Part shown: positions 8,236 through 15,458 of the stretch, piece after piece | Layout of the letters: every line of letters begins with the position of its first letter | How positions within the stretch are numbered: the stretch's first letter is position 1 | Origin: DIGJ01 sp036658435 | GTDB lineage: Bacteria > Bacillota > Clostridia > Lachnospirales > Lachnospiraceae | NCBI GenBank assembly: GCA_036658435.1 | Contig: JAVXEO010000025.1 | Span: 1-28,334, forward strand | Reading direction: 5' to 3' | DNA: 28,334 nt | Made by a program: the position numbers and the translations under genes | The notes under the pieces: model-generated | Seen by the model: only the letters and a program-made list of their open reading frames with translations | Database searches by the model: none | What the model was told of the DNA's origin: nothing

Positions 8236-9600
8236 ATGGCAAAAAATAAAATGGTATTTTTTTGTAAAGAATGCGGATATGAATCTTCAAAATGGATGGG
8301 ACAATGTCCGGGATGCAAGGAATGGGATTCGTTTGTAGAAGAACCGACAGCGGGAAAATCGAAGTCGGTTCTTTCCGCTAAAATGGGAAGAAAATCAGAG
8401 CCGGAACCCTTGTCTAAAGTAATTACCGGTGAGGATGAAAGAATTTTAACCGGAATTGGAGAACTTGACCGGGTTTTAGGCGGAGGAATTGTAATGGGGG
8501 GCCTTGTTCTTGTAGGAGGAGACCCCGGAATTGGAAAATCTACTTTATTGCTGCAAATGTGCAGGCAGCTTACTGAAAAACAAGAGAAAGTGCTTTATAT
8601 TTCAGGAGAAGAATCGTTAAAGCAGATTAAAATGCGTGCAGAACGTCTTGGAGGATTTTCGGGAGAACTGTTGGTTTTATGCGAGACAGATTTGGATTTG
8701 GTGGAAGAAACCCTTGTAAGGATGAGACCCTCCGTAGTGATTATTGACTCCATTCAAACCATGTTTAGGGAGGATATTTCATCTGCGCCCGGAAGCGTAA
8801 GCCAGGTACGTGAAACAACAAGTGCATTACTTCGTCTGGCGAAGAGTTTGTCCATTGCTATATTCATTGTAGGACATGTTACAAAAGAAGGGGTAGTAGC
8901 AGGCCCTCGTATGTTAGAACATATGGTAGATACGGTGCTTTATTTTGAAGGGGATGGAGCCTTGACCTACCGTGTTCTTCGAGCAGTAAAGAATCGTTTC
9001 GGTTCAACCAATGAAATTGGAGTTTTTGAAATGAAGGGAAGCGGATTGATTCAGGTTACAAATCCGTCAGAATATATGTTACAGGGAAAACCGGAAGATG
9101 AGGCGGGTTCTATTGTATCTTGCTCTATGGAAGGAACCAGGCCAATTCTGGTAGAAGTACAGGCACTTATTTGCAGAACCAGTTTTAATATGCCAAGAAG
9201 AACAGCAGCGGGAATTGATTATAACCGGGTGAACCTTCTTATGGCGGTCATTGAAAAAAGAATGGGTATTTCCTTAGGAGATTGTGATGCCTATATAAAT
9301 GTTGCAGGAGGAATTCGAATTAATGAGCCGGCACTGGATCTTGCCTTGGTGGCGGCTATTATTTCCAGTTATCGGAATGCCTGTATGGATGGATCCATAA
9401 TTTTATTTGGGGAAGTTGGTTTAACAGGAGAGGTACGAGCCGTTACTATGATGGACCAACGTATATTGGAAGGGGCGAAAATGGGATATAAAGTGTGTAT
9501 TCTTCCGGAAGCAAATAAGAATTCTTTTAGTGGGAAAATGGATAGAAATATGAAATTAATTGGTATTAAAAACATTAGAGAAATCTTGAATTACTTATAG
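8236..9600 (+). CDS. radA: RadA (Sms), DNA repair and branch-migration ATPase
   Basis: A 454-residue protein of normal length. It has an N-terminal zinc finger with C10, C13, C24 and C27, a RecA-like core with Walker A GGDPGIGKST (94-103), the RadA signature KNRFG (252-256), and a C-terminal Lon-protease-like domain. RadA drives branch migration and strand exchange during recombinational repair. Its place after clpC is conserved in Firmicutes, here with one small gene in between. The 4-base spacing after the preceding gene means its ribosome binding site lies in that gene's 3' end. Confidence 0.97.
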   Translation: MAKNKMVFFCKECGYESSKWMGQCPGCKEWDSFVEEPTAGKSKSVLSAKMGRKSEPEPLSKVITGEDERILTGIGELDRVLGGGIVMGGLVLVGGDPGIGKSTLLLQMCRQLTEKQEKVLYISGEESLKQIKMRAERLGGFSGELLVLCETDLDLVEETLVRMRPSVVIIDSIQTMFREDISSAPGSVSQVRETTSALLRLAKSLSIAIFIVGHVTKEGVVAGPRMLEHMVDTVLYFEGDGALTYRVLRAVKNRFGSTNEIGVFEMKGSGLIQVTNPSEYMLQGKPEDEAGSIVSCSMEGTRPILVEVQALICRTSFNMPRRTAAGIDYNRVNLLMAVIEKRMGISLGDCDAYINVAGGIRINEPALDLALVAAIISSYRNACMDGSIILFGEVGLTGEVRAVTMMDQRILEGAKMGYKVCILPEANKNSFSGKMDRNMKLIGIKNIREILNYL

Positions 9601-9614
9601 TAGAGAGGAATGCT

Positions 9615-9962
9615 ATGAACGAAGATAAAGAAAAGCTAATGGAAAAGGCAATACAGGTTATGGCTCAAATGAAAAAATCCCAGGAAGTAATGGAAGAAAT
9701 GGCATTTGATATCTTAAACTGTTCCGATATGATCCAAAAATCAATCTTAAAATTAACCCTATGTCTGGAAGAAGCAGGAATATTGTCGGAATCAAATAAG
9801 AACCAGGCAGTCTTTCATATGAAAGACTGCCTGGAAGAACTTAGTACCTATTCTGAAAATATAGGGGTCTGTGCACATGGAAATGAAGAAGCCTCTGCAG
9901 AACATCATGATTCTGTTGAAGAATTAAAACAGGTACTTGATTTTTTGACCTTTCTAAAATAG
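9615..9962 (+). CDS. Small helical protein of unknown function containing a 32-bp palindrome
   Basis: A 115-residue protein starting 14 bases after radA, with GAGAGGAA before the ATG. It is Met/Glu/Lys-rich and predicted to be mostly helical (EKLMEKAIQVMAQMKKSQEVMEEM), with no signal peptide or membrane segment. I recognise no family. It is probably the last gene of the gntR-clpC-radA unit. Its codons for residues about 63-73 (QAVFHMKDCLE) are written as a perfect inverted repeat at DNA level, which is odd for coding sequence. Confidence 0.7.
   Translation: MNEDKEKLMEKAIQVMAQMKKSQEVMEEMAFDILNCSDMIQKSILKLTLCLEEAGILSESNKNQAVFHMKDCLEELSTYSENIGVCAHGNEEASAEHHDSVEELKQVLDFLTFLK
9803..9834. repeat. 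Perfect 32-bp palindrome inside a coding sequence
   Basis: The arm ccaggcagtctttcat (9803-9818) is followed at once by its exact reverse complement (9819-9834). As RNA this gives a 14-bp stem with a 4-base loop. Read on the minus strand, the stem is followed by ttcttatttgatt, which is U-rich, so it may terminate the convergent gene ending at 9981. On the plus strand no U tract follows. Confidence 0.9.
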
Positions 9963-9980
9963 AATAGGATAAAAAGAAAC

Positions 9981-10547
9981 CTACATAAGATTGTCCAGTA
10001 TTTCGTTGCTGGAAGGACAATACATGGATGGCAGACGGTAATCAGCGGATCCAAAGTTCATGGTTAGATACAAAGAGCAAATTTTCTCATAGGTGTCACG
10101 GGAATATTTCAGCATGAATATTCTGGCAATTTTGTCAAATAAAATAGGCACAATAGAATATCCCCAGGAAGTGGAACCACTTAATAGTTCCATTCGATCA
10201 AGGGTAGTTGGAGTGATGGGATATTCTTTTCCGGTTGTAATATTCTTAGCAAAAAGGGTAAGAAAATTCGTTTCCGCTTCAATCTCAAAATTGAGTTCGC
10301 AAATCTCAGAAGTATCCGTGCGCATATTCAATTCTTTTAAAACATCATGGTTTGGACGGATACGCAGAGAATCTAAAGTATCCAGGCGTACGTTATTAAT
10401 ATCATTGTTGTAAATGAGATGGATTAATTTGTCAATGCTATCTTGACATAATACATCACTTGTAACATCTTTTTGCTTTTCAGAAAGAAAAGTAATGAGT
10501 GTATCAATTTCTTTTTGTGTAAGTAAGGAAAAACTAGATTCATTCAT
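9981..10547 (-). CDS. Conserved hypothetical protein
   Basis: A 188-residue minus-strand gene. The ATG at 10547 is preceded by an excellent ggaggt site. The protein begins MNESSFSLLTQKEIDTLI and has a helical, acidic N-terminal third, a middle part with beta character (ICELNFEIEAETNFLTLFAK), and a C-terminal helical part. No membrane segment, signal peptide or known motif is visible, and I do not recognise the family. It converges with the radA cluster with 18 bases between stops and is divergent from xpt. Its own promoter is at 10609-10637. Good start signals and ordinary codon use say it is a real gene. Confidence 0.7.
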   Translation of the reverse strand: MNESSFSLLTQKEIDTLITFLSEKQKDVTSDVLCQDSIDKLIHLIYNNDINNVRLDTLDSLRIRPNHDVLKELNMRTDTSEICELNFEIEAETNFLTLFAKNITTGKEYPITPTTLDRMELLSGSTSWGYSIVPILFDKIARIFMLKYSRDTYEKICSLYLTMNFGSADYRLPSMYCPSSNEILDNLM

Positions 10548-10608
10548 AATGGTACCTCCGTTATATTTATTTAAAAGTTTTAAGCTGAACTTTAGGACTT
10601 ATGAGTTT

Positions 10609-10637
10609 ATTCTATCATTTTTTTGGAAATGCGTAAA
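10609..10637 (-). promoter_or_regulatory. Promoter for the minus-strand hypothetical gene
   Basis: Read on the minus strand: -35 TTTACG (10637-10632), 17-base spacer, -10 TAGAAT (10614-10609). The start would be about 60 bases before the ATG at 10547. Reasonable but not perfect match to the sigma-A consensus. Confidence 0.45.
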
Positions 10638-10708
10638 CAATAAAATGATAAAAATATAATTTTTAGTAACGATAACTTATTAAAGAATGGAAAGAAAGAG
10701 GTAAAAGG

Positions 10709-11287
10709 ATGCAGCTTTTAAAAGATCGAATTTGCAAAGACGGAAAAGTAAAAGAAGGTAATGTATTAAAAGTGGATAGTTTTTTGAACCACCAGATGGA
10801 TGTAAAGCTATTTACAGAGTTTGGAAAGGAATTCAAAAGAAGATTTGAGGGTTGCGACATTAACAAAATTCTTACTATTGAAGCATCCGGAATTGGTGTT
10901 GCCTGTATCGTTGCCCAGTATTTTGATGTACCGGTTGTTTTTGCAAAAAAAAATCAAACAAAGAACATTGCAGGAGATATTTACACCAGTAAGGTAGAAT
11001 CTTTTACTCACGGAAGAGTATATGACATTATTGTGGCAAAAGAATTTCTGGGAAAAGAAGATAAGGTACTTTTAATTGATGATTTTCTTGCAAATGGAGC
11101 AGCCCTTCTTGGTTTATCGAAACTGGTGAAAGATTCCGGAGCACAACTAATGGGAGCCGGCATTGTAATTGAAAAAGGTTTTCAAGAGGGCGGACGCATC
11201 GTTAGAGAATCCGGAGTAAGAGTAGAATCTCTTGCTATTATAGAATCTATGAACTGCGAAACCGGAGAAATAACTTTTTGTGAATAA
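10709..11287 (+). CDS. xpt: Xanthine phosphoribosyltransferase
   Basis: A 192-residue protein of the expected length. It joins xanthine and PRPP to make XMP in the purine salvage pathway. The PRPP-binding motif is clear (VLLIDDFLANGAAL, about 120-133), as are the family features MQLLKDRI at the start, LTIEASGIGVACIVAQ and the flexible-loop region KKNQTKNI. The site aaagaggt sits before the ATG. xpt genes in Firmicutes are often controlled by a purine riboswitch; the 161 bases upstream do not show one. A -10 candidate TATAAT lies at 10655-10660, with a weak -35. The gene stands alone, without the usual partner permease. Confidence 0.95.
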   Translation: MQLLKDRICKDGKVKEGNVLKVDSFLNHQMDVKLFTEFGKEFKRRFEGCDINKILTIEASGIGVACIVAQYFDVPVVFAKKNQTKNIAGDIYTSKVESFTHGRVYDIIVAKEFLGKEDKVLLIDDFLANGAALLGLSKLVKDSGAQLMGAGIVIEKGFQEGGRIVRESGVRVESLAIIESMNCETGEITFCE

Positions 11288-11294
11288 GGTGTTT

Positions 11295-11368
11295 TTACCA
11301 TTCACAGTTACTTTGCCTACATGGGTTAAGTGACTGTGGATGGTGACTGTGAATGGTAACGTCTTTTT
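11295..11368 (+). terminator. Terminator of xpt with two competing right arms
   Basis: The left arm ttaccattcacagttac (11295-11311) pairs with gtgactgtgaatggtaa (11343-11359) over 17 positions with one G-U, followed by cgtcttttt. A near-copy of the right arm, gtgactgtggatg (11330-11342), lies directly in front and can pair with the same left arm, extended to a 15-bp stem (11299-11313 with 11328-11342, two G-U). The two folds exclude each other. Only the outer one is followed directly by the T run. Confidence 0.75.
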
Positions 11369-11373
11369 AAAAA

Positions 11374-12384
11374 TTATTTGGTATGAATGTGATTAATATT
11401 TTTAATGAGGACAGAAATCGTACCATCCGGATTGGTTAAAAATTCAATGTTTTGGGGGTTATTATATTCTTCCATGGGAATATTAATTTCAATTCCACAG
11501 TCGGTTGTTAAGTATTGCTTTTCCAGTCTGCGAATAGTTTTGACATTTTGCGGTGTGATTTCTTCTTGATGAAGGTTATATTTTTCTAATTTTTCTTCAA
11601 ATTCTTCTTTTATTTCCGGCTGATTGCCATAAATTTTCTCAGTAATAGCGGCCACATTTAAAGATCCTTGTTCGGTCATCTCATTTTGGATGATGCTTTT
11701 GGCTTCTAAATGTTTATCAAAATCTTCCTCAAAATATTTTTGATTTATTTGCTCCACTGCTTTTGTTACAAGATTCAATTTTGCTTTGGAGGAAAGTCCG
11801 GTTTGGCACTGTAAAAAAAGTTTGGACAAATAATTCGTTTTAACACCGTTTACAGTATACTTTTTTTCGGTAACCTGAATTTGAAAATCAGAAAGACGAA
11901 TCAGGACGGCTTCCGAAAGTTTCGTACTGCCAGAAGGAAGGGTAGCGGTTTGCTTAACAATCAAATTGCTATTAAACCCTTTAGAGCCATCGGTATAGTG
12001 AACCAAGGTTTCTTTATAATTTAATTTTAAAAAAGCCAGGTACTTTTGGCTGCTATATTGATAAGAAACAACAATAAAATCCCCGGAAGGAATCTCTATA
12101 TTTTGATTCATAATAGTATAAAGGTATTTGCTAACCTCTTGACTAAAAGAAATCATGTTTTCTTCAGAGTAGGCGGTAAGCAAACCATAGATATAAGATT
12201 CCTGGGTATCCAGTAAACAGGACTTTAAGTCATCGCCGGAGGCAATTTTATAAATATGATTTCGAATAAAATCATTTAAATCAGGGCTGTTTTCTAAAAG
12301 TGCATCCGATAAAACCGGCATTCCCACACTGGAATCTAAAATATGCATAATTGCACTGCGAATAATTATTTCGTCTCGTTCCAT
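11374..12384 (-). CDS. 37-kDa nucleoid-associated protein family
   Basis: A 336-residue minus-strand gene with aaaggagat before the ATG at 12384. The sequence (DEIIIRSAIMHILDSSVGMPVLSD at the start; VTEKKYTVNGVKTNYLSKLFLQC; a C-terminal GIEINIPMEEY) fits the NA37/YejK family, whose E. coli member is found on the nucleoid. The role in Firmicutes is not settled. It is soluble, without signal peptide or membrane segments, and cytosolic. It converges with xpt and has its own strong promoter (12419-12447) with an inverted repeat over the -10 box. The family is recognised by overall pattern rather than by catalytic residues. Confidence 0.8.
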   Translation of the reverse strand: MERDEIIIRSAIMHILDSSVGMPVLSDALLENSPDLNDFIRNHIYKIASGDDLKSCLLDTQESYIYGLLTAYSEENMISFSQEVSKYLYTIMNQNIEIPSGDFIVVSYQYSSQKYLAFLKLNYKETLVHYTDGSKGFNSNLIVKQTATLPSGSTKLSEAVLIRLSDFQIQVTEKKYTVNGVKTNYLSKLFLQCQTGLSSKAKLNLVTKAVEQINQKYFEEDFDKHLEAKSIIQNEMTEQGSLNVAAITEKIYGNQPEIKEEFEEKLEKYNLHQEEITPQNVKTIRRLEKQYLTTDCGIEINIPMEEYNNPQNIEFLTNPDGTISVLIKNINHIHTK

Positions 12385-12418
12385 GATAATCTCCTTTGTA
12401 TAAATTTGGTACGCTATT

Positions 12419-12447
12419 AGTATAGCGGTTGTTTAAGAAATTGGCAA
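12419..12447 (-). promoter_or_regulatory. Strong promoter of the nucleoid-associated protein gene
   Basis: Minus strand: -35 TTGCCA (12447-12442), 17-base spacer, -10 TATACT (12424-12419). An inverted repeat cgctat-tagt-atagcg (12412-12427) covers the -10 box and may be an operator. The start lies about 28 bases before the ATG. Confidence 0.65.
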
Positions 12448-12476
12448 ATTGAATTTATAAAAAAAATACAAAAGGA

Positions 12477-12505
12477 AAGCTTTTATCTCAAAAGTGTGGT
12501 ATAAT
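12477..12505 (+). promoter_or_regulatory. Promoter for the carD leader
   Basis: A consensus -10 TATAAT at 12500-12505; the -35 position (aagctt, 12477-12482) is poor. Transcription would start near 12512, giving a 5' leader of about 158 bases before the CarD-type gene. Confidence 0.5.
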
Positions 12506-12511
12506 GAAGGG

Positions 12512-12584
12512 AGAAAGCTGAAAATTGGGCTGGAAGCAGAAGATGAGATGGTTAACAAAAGGGCGGGTAACTGCCCTTTTTATT
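12512..12584 (+). ncRNA. Short leader or small RNA ending in an intrinsic terminator
   Basis: Between the promoter and the CarD-type gene lies a GC-rich hairpin, aaagggcgg-gtaa-ctgcccttt (12558-12579), with a GNRA-type tetraloop and a following T run. A transcript stopping here would be about 70-75 bases. It could be an attenuator for the downstream gene or a free small RNA. No riboswitch class I know matches the stretch before the hairpin, and no small reading frame with a ribosome site stands out. An upstream gttaac at 12551 offers a weak alternative pairing with gtaac in the terminator. Confidence 0.45.
12558..12584 (+). terminator. Intrinsic terminator upstream of the CarD-type gene
   Basis: Stem aaagggc/gcccttt, extended by two inner pairs to a gtaa loop, then ttttatt. 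It does not serve a coding gene on the plus strand, since the nearest upstream plus gene (xpt) has its own terminator 1.2 kb earlier. Confidence 0.75.
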
Positions 12585-12669
12585 GAACTATAAGAAAATA
12601 CTACTAGGCAAGACTGCTACTGGAATAAAAAGGAAGTAAATCGAATTTGAAAACGAAAAGGAGATTAAA

Positions 12670-13170
12670 ATGTTTAAAATAGGAGATTACATTATTTATG
12701 GTAGCTATGGCGTATGTAAGGTTGAAAAAATAGGATTTATGGAGGAATCAGAGGTACAAAAGGATAAATTATATTATACATTGATTCCACTTTATTCAAA
12801 AGGAAGTAAGGTATATACTCCTACCGATAATAAAAAAGTAGTTATGCGTGCTATTATATCAAAAGAAGAGGCATTAAAGCTGATTGAAGACATAAAAGAC
12901 ATTGAAACCTTTAGTGGAAGTGATGATAAAAAGGCGGAGATTGTGTATAAGGAAGCACTGAGAAAGTGCGACTGCAGGGAATCTGTGAAAATTATAAAAA
13001 CACTATATTTAAAAAGAGAACTAAGAACTGCGGAAGGAAAAAATGTGACAATTAGCGATAAAAAGTATCTTAAACTAGCCGAAGAAAGCTTGTTTGGAGA
13101 ACTGGCAATACCGTTAAACATAGACATAGAGGAAGTAGAAAAATTTATTCTAAAATCCTATGCCCTATAA
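12670..13170 (+). CDS. CarD/CdnL-type RNA polymerase-binding regulator
   Basis: A 166-residue protein. The first 60 residues form the CarD_CdnL_TRCF domain (MFKIGDYIIYGSYGVCKVEKIG... LYYTLIPLY), a Tudor-like fold that binds the RNA polymerase beta subunit. The rest is helical (KKAEIVYKEALRKCD... KKYLKLAEESLFGELAIPLNI), as in CarD proteins that contact promoter DNA. In other bacteria it stabilises open complexes, notably at rRNA promoters. aaaggag precedes the ATG. The gene appears monocistronic, with a long leader and a hairpin after it. Lachnospiraceae genomes often hold several paralogues, so global function here is not certain. Confidence 0.88.
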   Translation: MFKIGDYIIYGSYGVCKVEKIGFMEESEVQKDKLYYTLIPLYSKGSKVYTPTDNKKVVMRAIISKEEALKLIEDIKDIETFSGSDDKKAEIVYKEALRKCDCRESVKIIKTLYLKRELRTAEGKNVTISDKKYLKLAEESLFGELAIPLNIDIEEVEKFILKSYAL

Positions 13171-13176
13171 AAAATA

Positions 13177-13227
13177 AAAGTGCTGCTTTCATCTTGATTT
13201 ATTAAAAAAAGGTTAAAACAGCACTTT
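13177..13227. terminator. Hairpin after the CarD-type gene
   Basis: Arms aaagtgctg (13177-13185) and cagcacttt (13219-13227) are perfect complements, separated by 33 bases. On the plus strand the stem is followed by a poor U tract (taaaaaaa); on the minus strand it is followed by tattttttat, which is better. The long loop lowers confidence. Confidence 0.45.
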
Positions 13228-13320
13228 AAAAAAATCAAAGATTGAGCTTGAAAAATTGCAAGTATAGGTAGATAATATAAGAGTCTTTGCTCTAAAAGAT
13301 TTTATTCTGTTTTTGTTTTA

Positions 13321-13362
13321 ATTCTAAAATATATATTCTAAAATATATGTTCTAAAATATAT
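13321..13362 (+). repeat. 14-bp tandem repeat, three copies
   Basis: attctaaaatatat occurs at 13321-13334 and 13335-13348, and once more with g for the first a at 13349-13362. It lies about 130 bases before the DUF5688-like gene. It could act as an A/T-rich upstream element or a protein-binding array. Confidence 0.85.
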
Positions 13363-13392
13363 ATTCCATACATTCGTATACAATTGCACATG

Positions 13393-13455
13393 AAAAGTCA
13401 GAAAAATGCGAAGATATCTAGCAGGGAAGGGGGAAACACTATTTTACTGACTTTT
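13393..13455. promoter_or_regulatory. Inverted repeat in the leader of the proA-proC operon
   Basis: aaaagtcagaaaaa (13393-13406) is complementary to ttttactgactttt (13442-13455) with one mismatch. The enclosed 35 bases include agggaaggggg. It could be a structured leader element; I could not match it to a known riboswitch. Confidence 0.4.
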
Positions 13456-13489
13456 ATGTATAGATAAAAAAATAATGGGGGACCCAAAA

Positions 13490-14209
13490 ATGAATAATAA
13501 AGAGCACTTAATGAAGAAATCAGCGGTAAGAAGAACTGGGATTGAGACATTGGATGATTTGGGAAATTATGACGATGTGAAAGAAAACCTGATTGTAAGA
13601 TTAAACAATTATACGAATAATAAAACAGGAATGCAAAGTGCTGTTTATCATGTAATTGGGGATATGGCAATGGTGCTGTATGTAATTGTAAGAGAGGAAG
13701 AAAACAGATATATAACGGTAAAAGTAGAAACAAATTTATTTGAGCGATGGAAGGTTTCGAAAGAAGAAGTTTTGCAGGATGCACTACTCAATACGAATTT
13801 GATTTACGAACCAAGAATTTTTGATATGCGCAGTTATATTGGAGAGAACCAGGAGGAGGGGGACTTTATGACTTCCTGTTATGATTTTATTTTGAAAAGA
13901 ATAGAAATGGGAAATGTTATATCCAATATAGAAAAATATAATGGAGCCATTGCATTTTTTTATCCGGGAGTAAGGGAACGGATCGCTGAAATAATAAAGG
14001 ATGACTATTATCTTATTTTTACAAGCGTACATGAAGCCGCTATTTATTTAAAATCAAAAACAAATGCAAAATATTTAAAGCGCAAATTGCAAAATATTAA
14101 TGCAAATAACAGAGGGGTAGAAATAGTAAGTAATGTGGTATATTATTATAGCAGGGAAAAACAGAGCCTAATACGAGAGAAAGAGGTTTGTAATGGAGGA
14201 ATTATATAG
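13490..14209 (+). CDS. DUF5688-like protein of unknown function
   Basis: From the ATG at 13490 the product has 239 residues. I prefer this start to the ATG at 13475, because gggggac (13477-13483) is well placed for it and nothing like a ribosome site precedes 13475. The pattern, with a middle block GDMAMVLYVIVREEENRYITVKV, then a block YNGAIAFFYPGVRERIAEII and IFTSVHEAAIYLKS, resembles DUF5688 proteins common in Lachnospiraceae. No enzymatic motif or membrane segment is visible. The gene overlaps proA by 17 bases, so it is translated together with it. That position beside proline genes may be chance. Family assignment is from memory of its pattern. Confidence 0.7.
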   Translation: MNNKEHLMKKSAVRRTGIETLDDLGNYDDVKENLIVRLNNYTNNKTGMQSAVYHVIGDMAMVLYVIVREEENRYITVKVETNLFERWKVSKEEVLQDALLNTNLIYEPRIFDMRSYIGENQEEGDFMTSCYDFILKRIEMGNVISNIEKYNGAIAFFYPGVRERIAEIIKDDYYLIFTSVHEAAIYLKSKTNAKYLKRKLQNINANNRGVEIVSNVVYYYSREKQSLIREKEVCNGGII

Positions 14210-15440
14210 AATAGGAAAAAGTGCAAAGGCAGCAGCCAGAATTATGAACAATTTAGGGCAGATAGAAAAAAATGAAGGGCTTAAGGCAGCTGCAGAAGCT
14301 TTGATGGAAAAAAAAGAGGACATATTGGAAGCAAACAAACTAGACGTAGAGGCAGCCACGGTCCACGGAATGAAAGATTCTTTAATAGACCGTCTTCGGT
14401 TGACAGAAGATAGAATTAATAAAATGGCAGAAGGAATTTTTCAAATCATTCAACTGGAGGATCCGGTGGGGGAAGTACTTTCAATGAAAAGCCGTCCAAA
14501 TGGGTTGCAGATCGGAGAAAAGAGAGTTCCATTGGGAGTAATTGGAATTATATATGAATCCAGACCCAATGTAACAGCGGATGCCTTTGCCTTATGTTTT
14601 AAAACAGGGAATGGAGTGATTCTTCGTGGTGGAAGTGATGCCCTTCACTCTAACAAAAAGATTGTAGAAATACTAAAAAAAGCATTGGAAGAACGTGGAT
14701 TTCCGGGGGATGCAGTTCAACTTCTTGAAGATACCAGCCACGAAACCGCTGAGAAATTTATGAAATTAAATGCCTATGTGGACGTATTAATTCCAAGAGG
14801 CGGAGCAAGATTAATCAAAACCGTAGTGGAGAACAGTACCATTCCGGTGATTGAGACCGGAACCGGAAATTGTCATATTTTTGTAGATGAAACCGCGGAC
14901 ATAAATATGGCAGTGCGTATTATAGAAAATGCGAAAACACAGAGAATGGGCGTTTGCAATGCGTGTGAATCTCTGGTCATTCATGAGAAAATTGCCCAAG
15001 AGGCCATCCCAGAAATCCTTGACTGTCTGTCTTTAAAAAAGGTAGAAGTAAGGGGGGATAAAAAGGCTCGGGAAATAGACCCACGAATTCTTGCTGCAAA
15101 AGAAGAAGACTGGGGAGAAGAATATCTGGAAGCTATTATTTCTTTAAAGATCGTATCTTCTATAGAAGAGGCAATTGCACATATTAATACTTATAATACC
15201 GGGCATTCAGAAAGTATTATTACAAAAGACTACGGAAATTCTCAAAAATTCTTAAATGAAATTGATGCAGCCGCTGTTTATGTTAATGCTTCTACTCGCT
15301 TTACGGATGGATATGAGTTTGGATTTGGAGCAGAAATTGGGATTAGTACACAAAAACTTCATGCCCGTGGACCTATGGGACTGAAGGCTCTTACCACAAC
15401 AAAATATATTATTTATGGAAACGGACAAATCAGAGAATAA
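14193..15440 (+). CDS. proA: Glutamate-5-semialdehyde dehydrogenase (gamma-glutamyl phosphate reductase)
   Basis: A 415-residue protein of standard ProA length. It reduces gamma-glutamyl phosphate with NADPH to glutamate semialdehyde, the second step of proline synthesis. The catalytic cysteine lies in MGVCNACESLVIH (near residue 255). Other signatures are VPLGVIGIIYESRPNVTADA, ILRGGSDALHSN and the C-terminal TRFTDGYEFGFGAEIGIST. aaagagg precedes the ATG, inside the end of the previous gene. proC follows after 18 bases. The kinase gene proB, the usual partner of proA, is not in this window. Confidence 0.97.
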   Translation: MEELYRIGKSAKAAARIMNNLGQIEKNEGLKAAAEALMEKKEDILEANKLDVEAATVHGMKDSLIDRLRLTEDRINKMAEGIFQIIQLEDPVGEVLSMKSRPNGLQIGEKRVPLGVIGIIYESRPNVTADAFALCFKTGNGVILRGGSDALHSNKKIVEILKKALEERGFPGDAVQLLEDTSHETAEKFMKLNAYVDVLIPRGGARLIKTVVENSTIPVIETGTGNCHIFVDETADINMAVRIIENAKTQRMGVCNACESLVIHEKIAQEAIPEILDCLSLKKVEVRGDKKAREIDPRILAAKEEDWGEEYLEAIISLKIVSSIEEAIAHINTYNTGHSESIITKDYGNSQKFLNEIDAAAVYVNASTRFTDGYEFGFGAEIGISTQKLHARGPMGLKALTTTKYIIYGNGQIRE

Positions 15441-15458
15441 ACAGGAAGGAGAAATAAA

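Larger units (their letters stand above)
13171..13489. other. Non-coding AT-rich stretch with hairpin, tandem repeat and inverted repeat
   Basis: About 319 bases without a supported gene. It holds a hairpin after the CarD-type gene (13177-13227), a 14-bp tandem repeat (13321-13362), a long inverted repeat (13393-13455) enclosing a G-rich segment, and the ribosome binding site of the next gene. I see no clear sigma-A promoter for the downstream operon; it probably lies here. Confidence 0.7.

Noticed and set aside
10548..10708. Purine riboswitch upstream of xpt
   Set aside because: Expected from other Firmicutes, but the conserved loop and junction bases of the purine aptamer are not present in these 161 bases.
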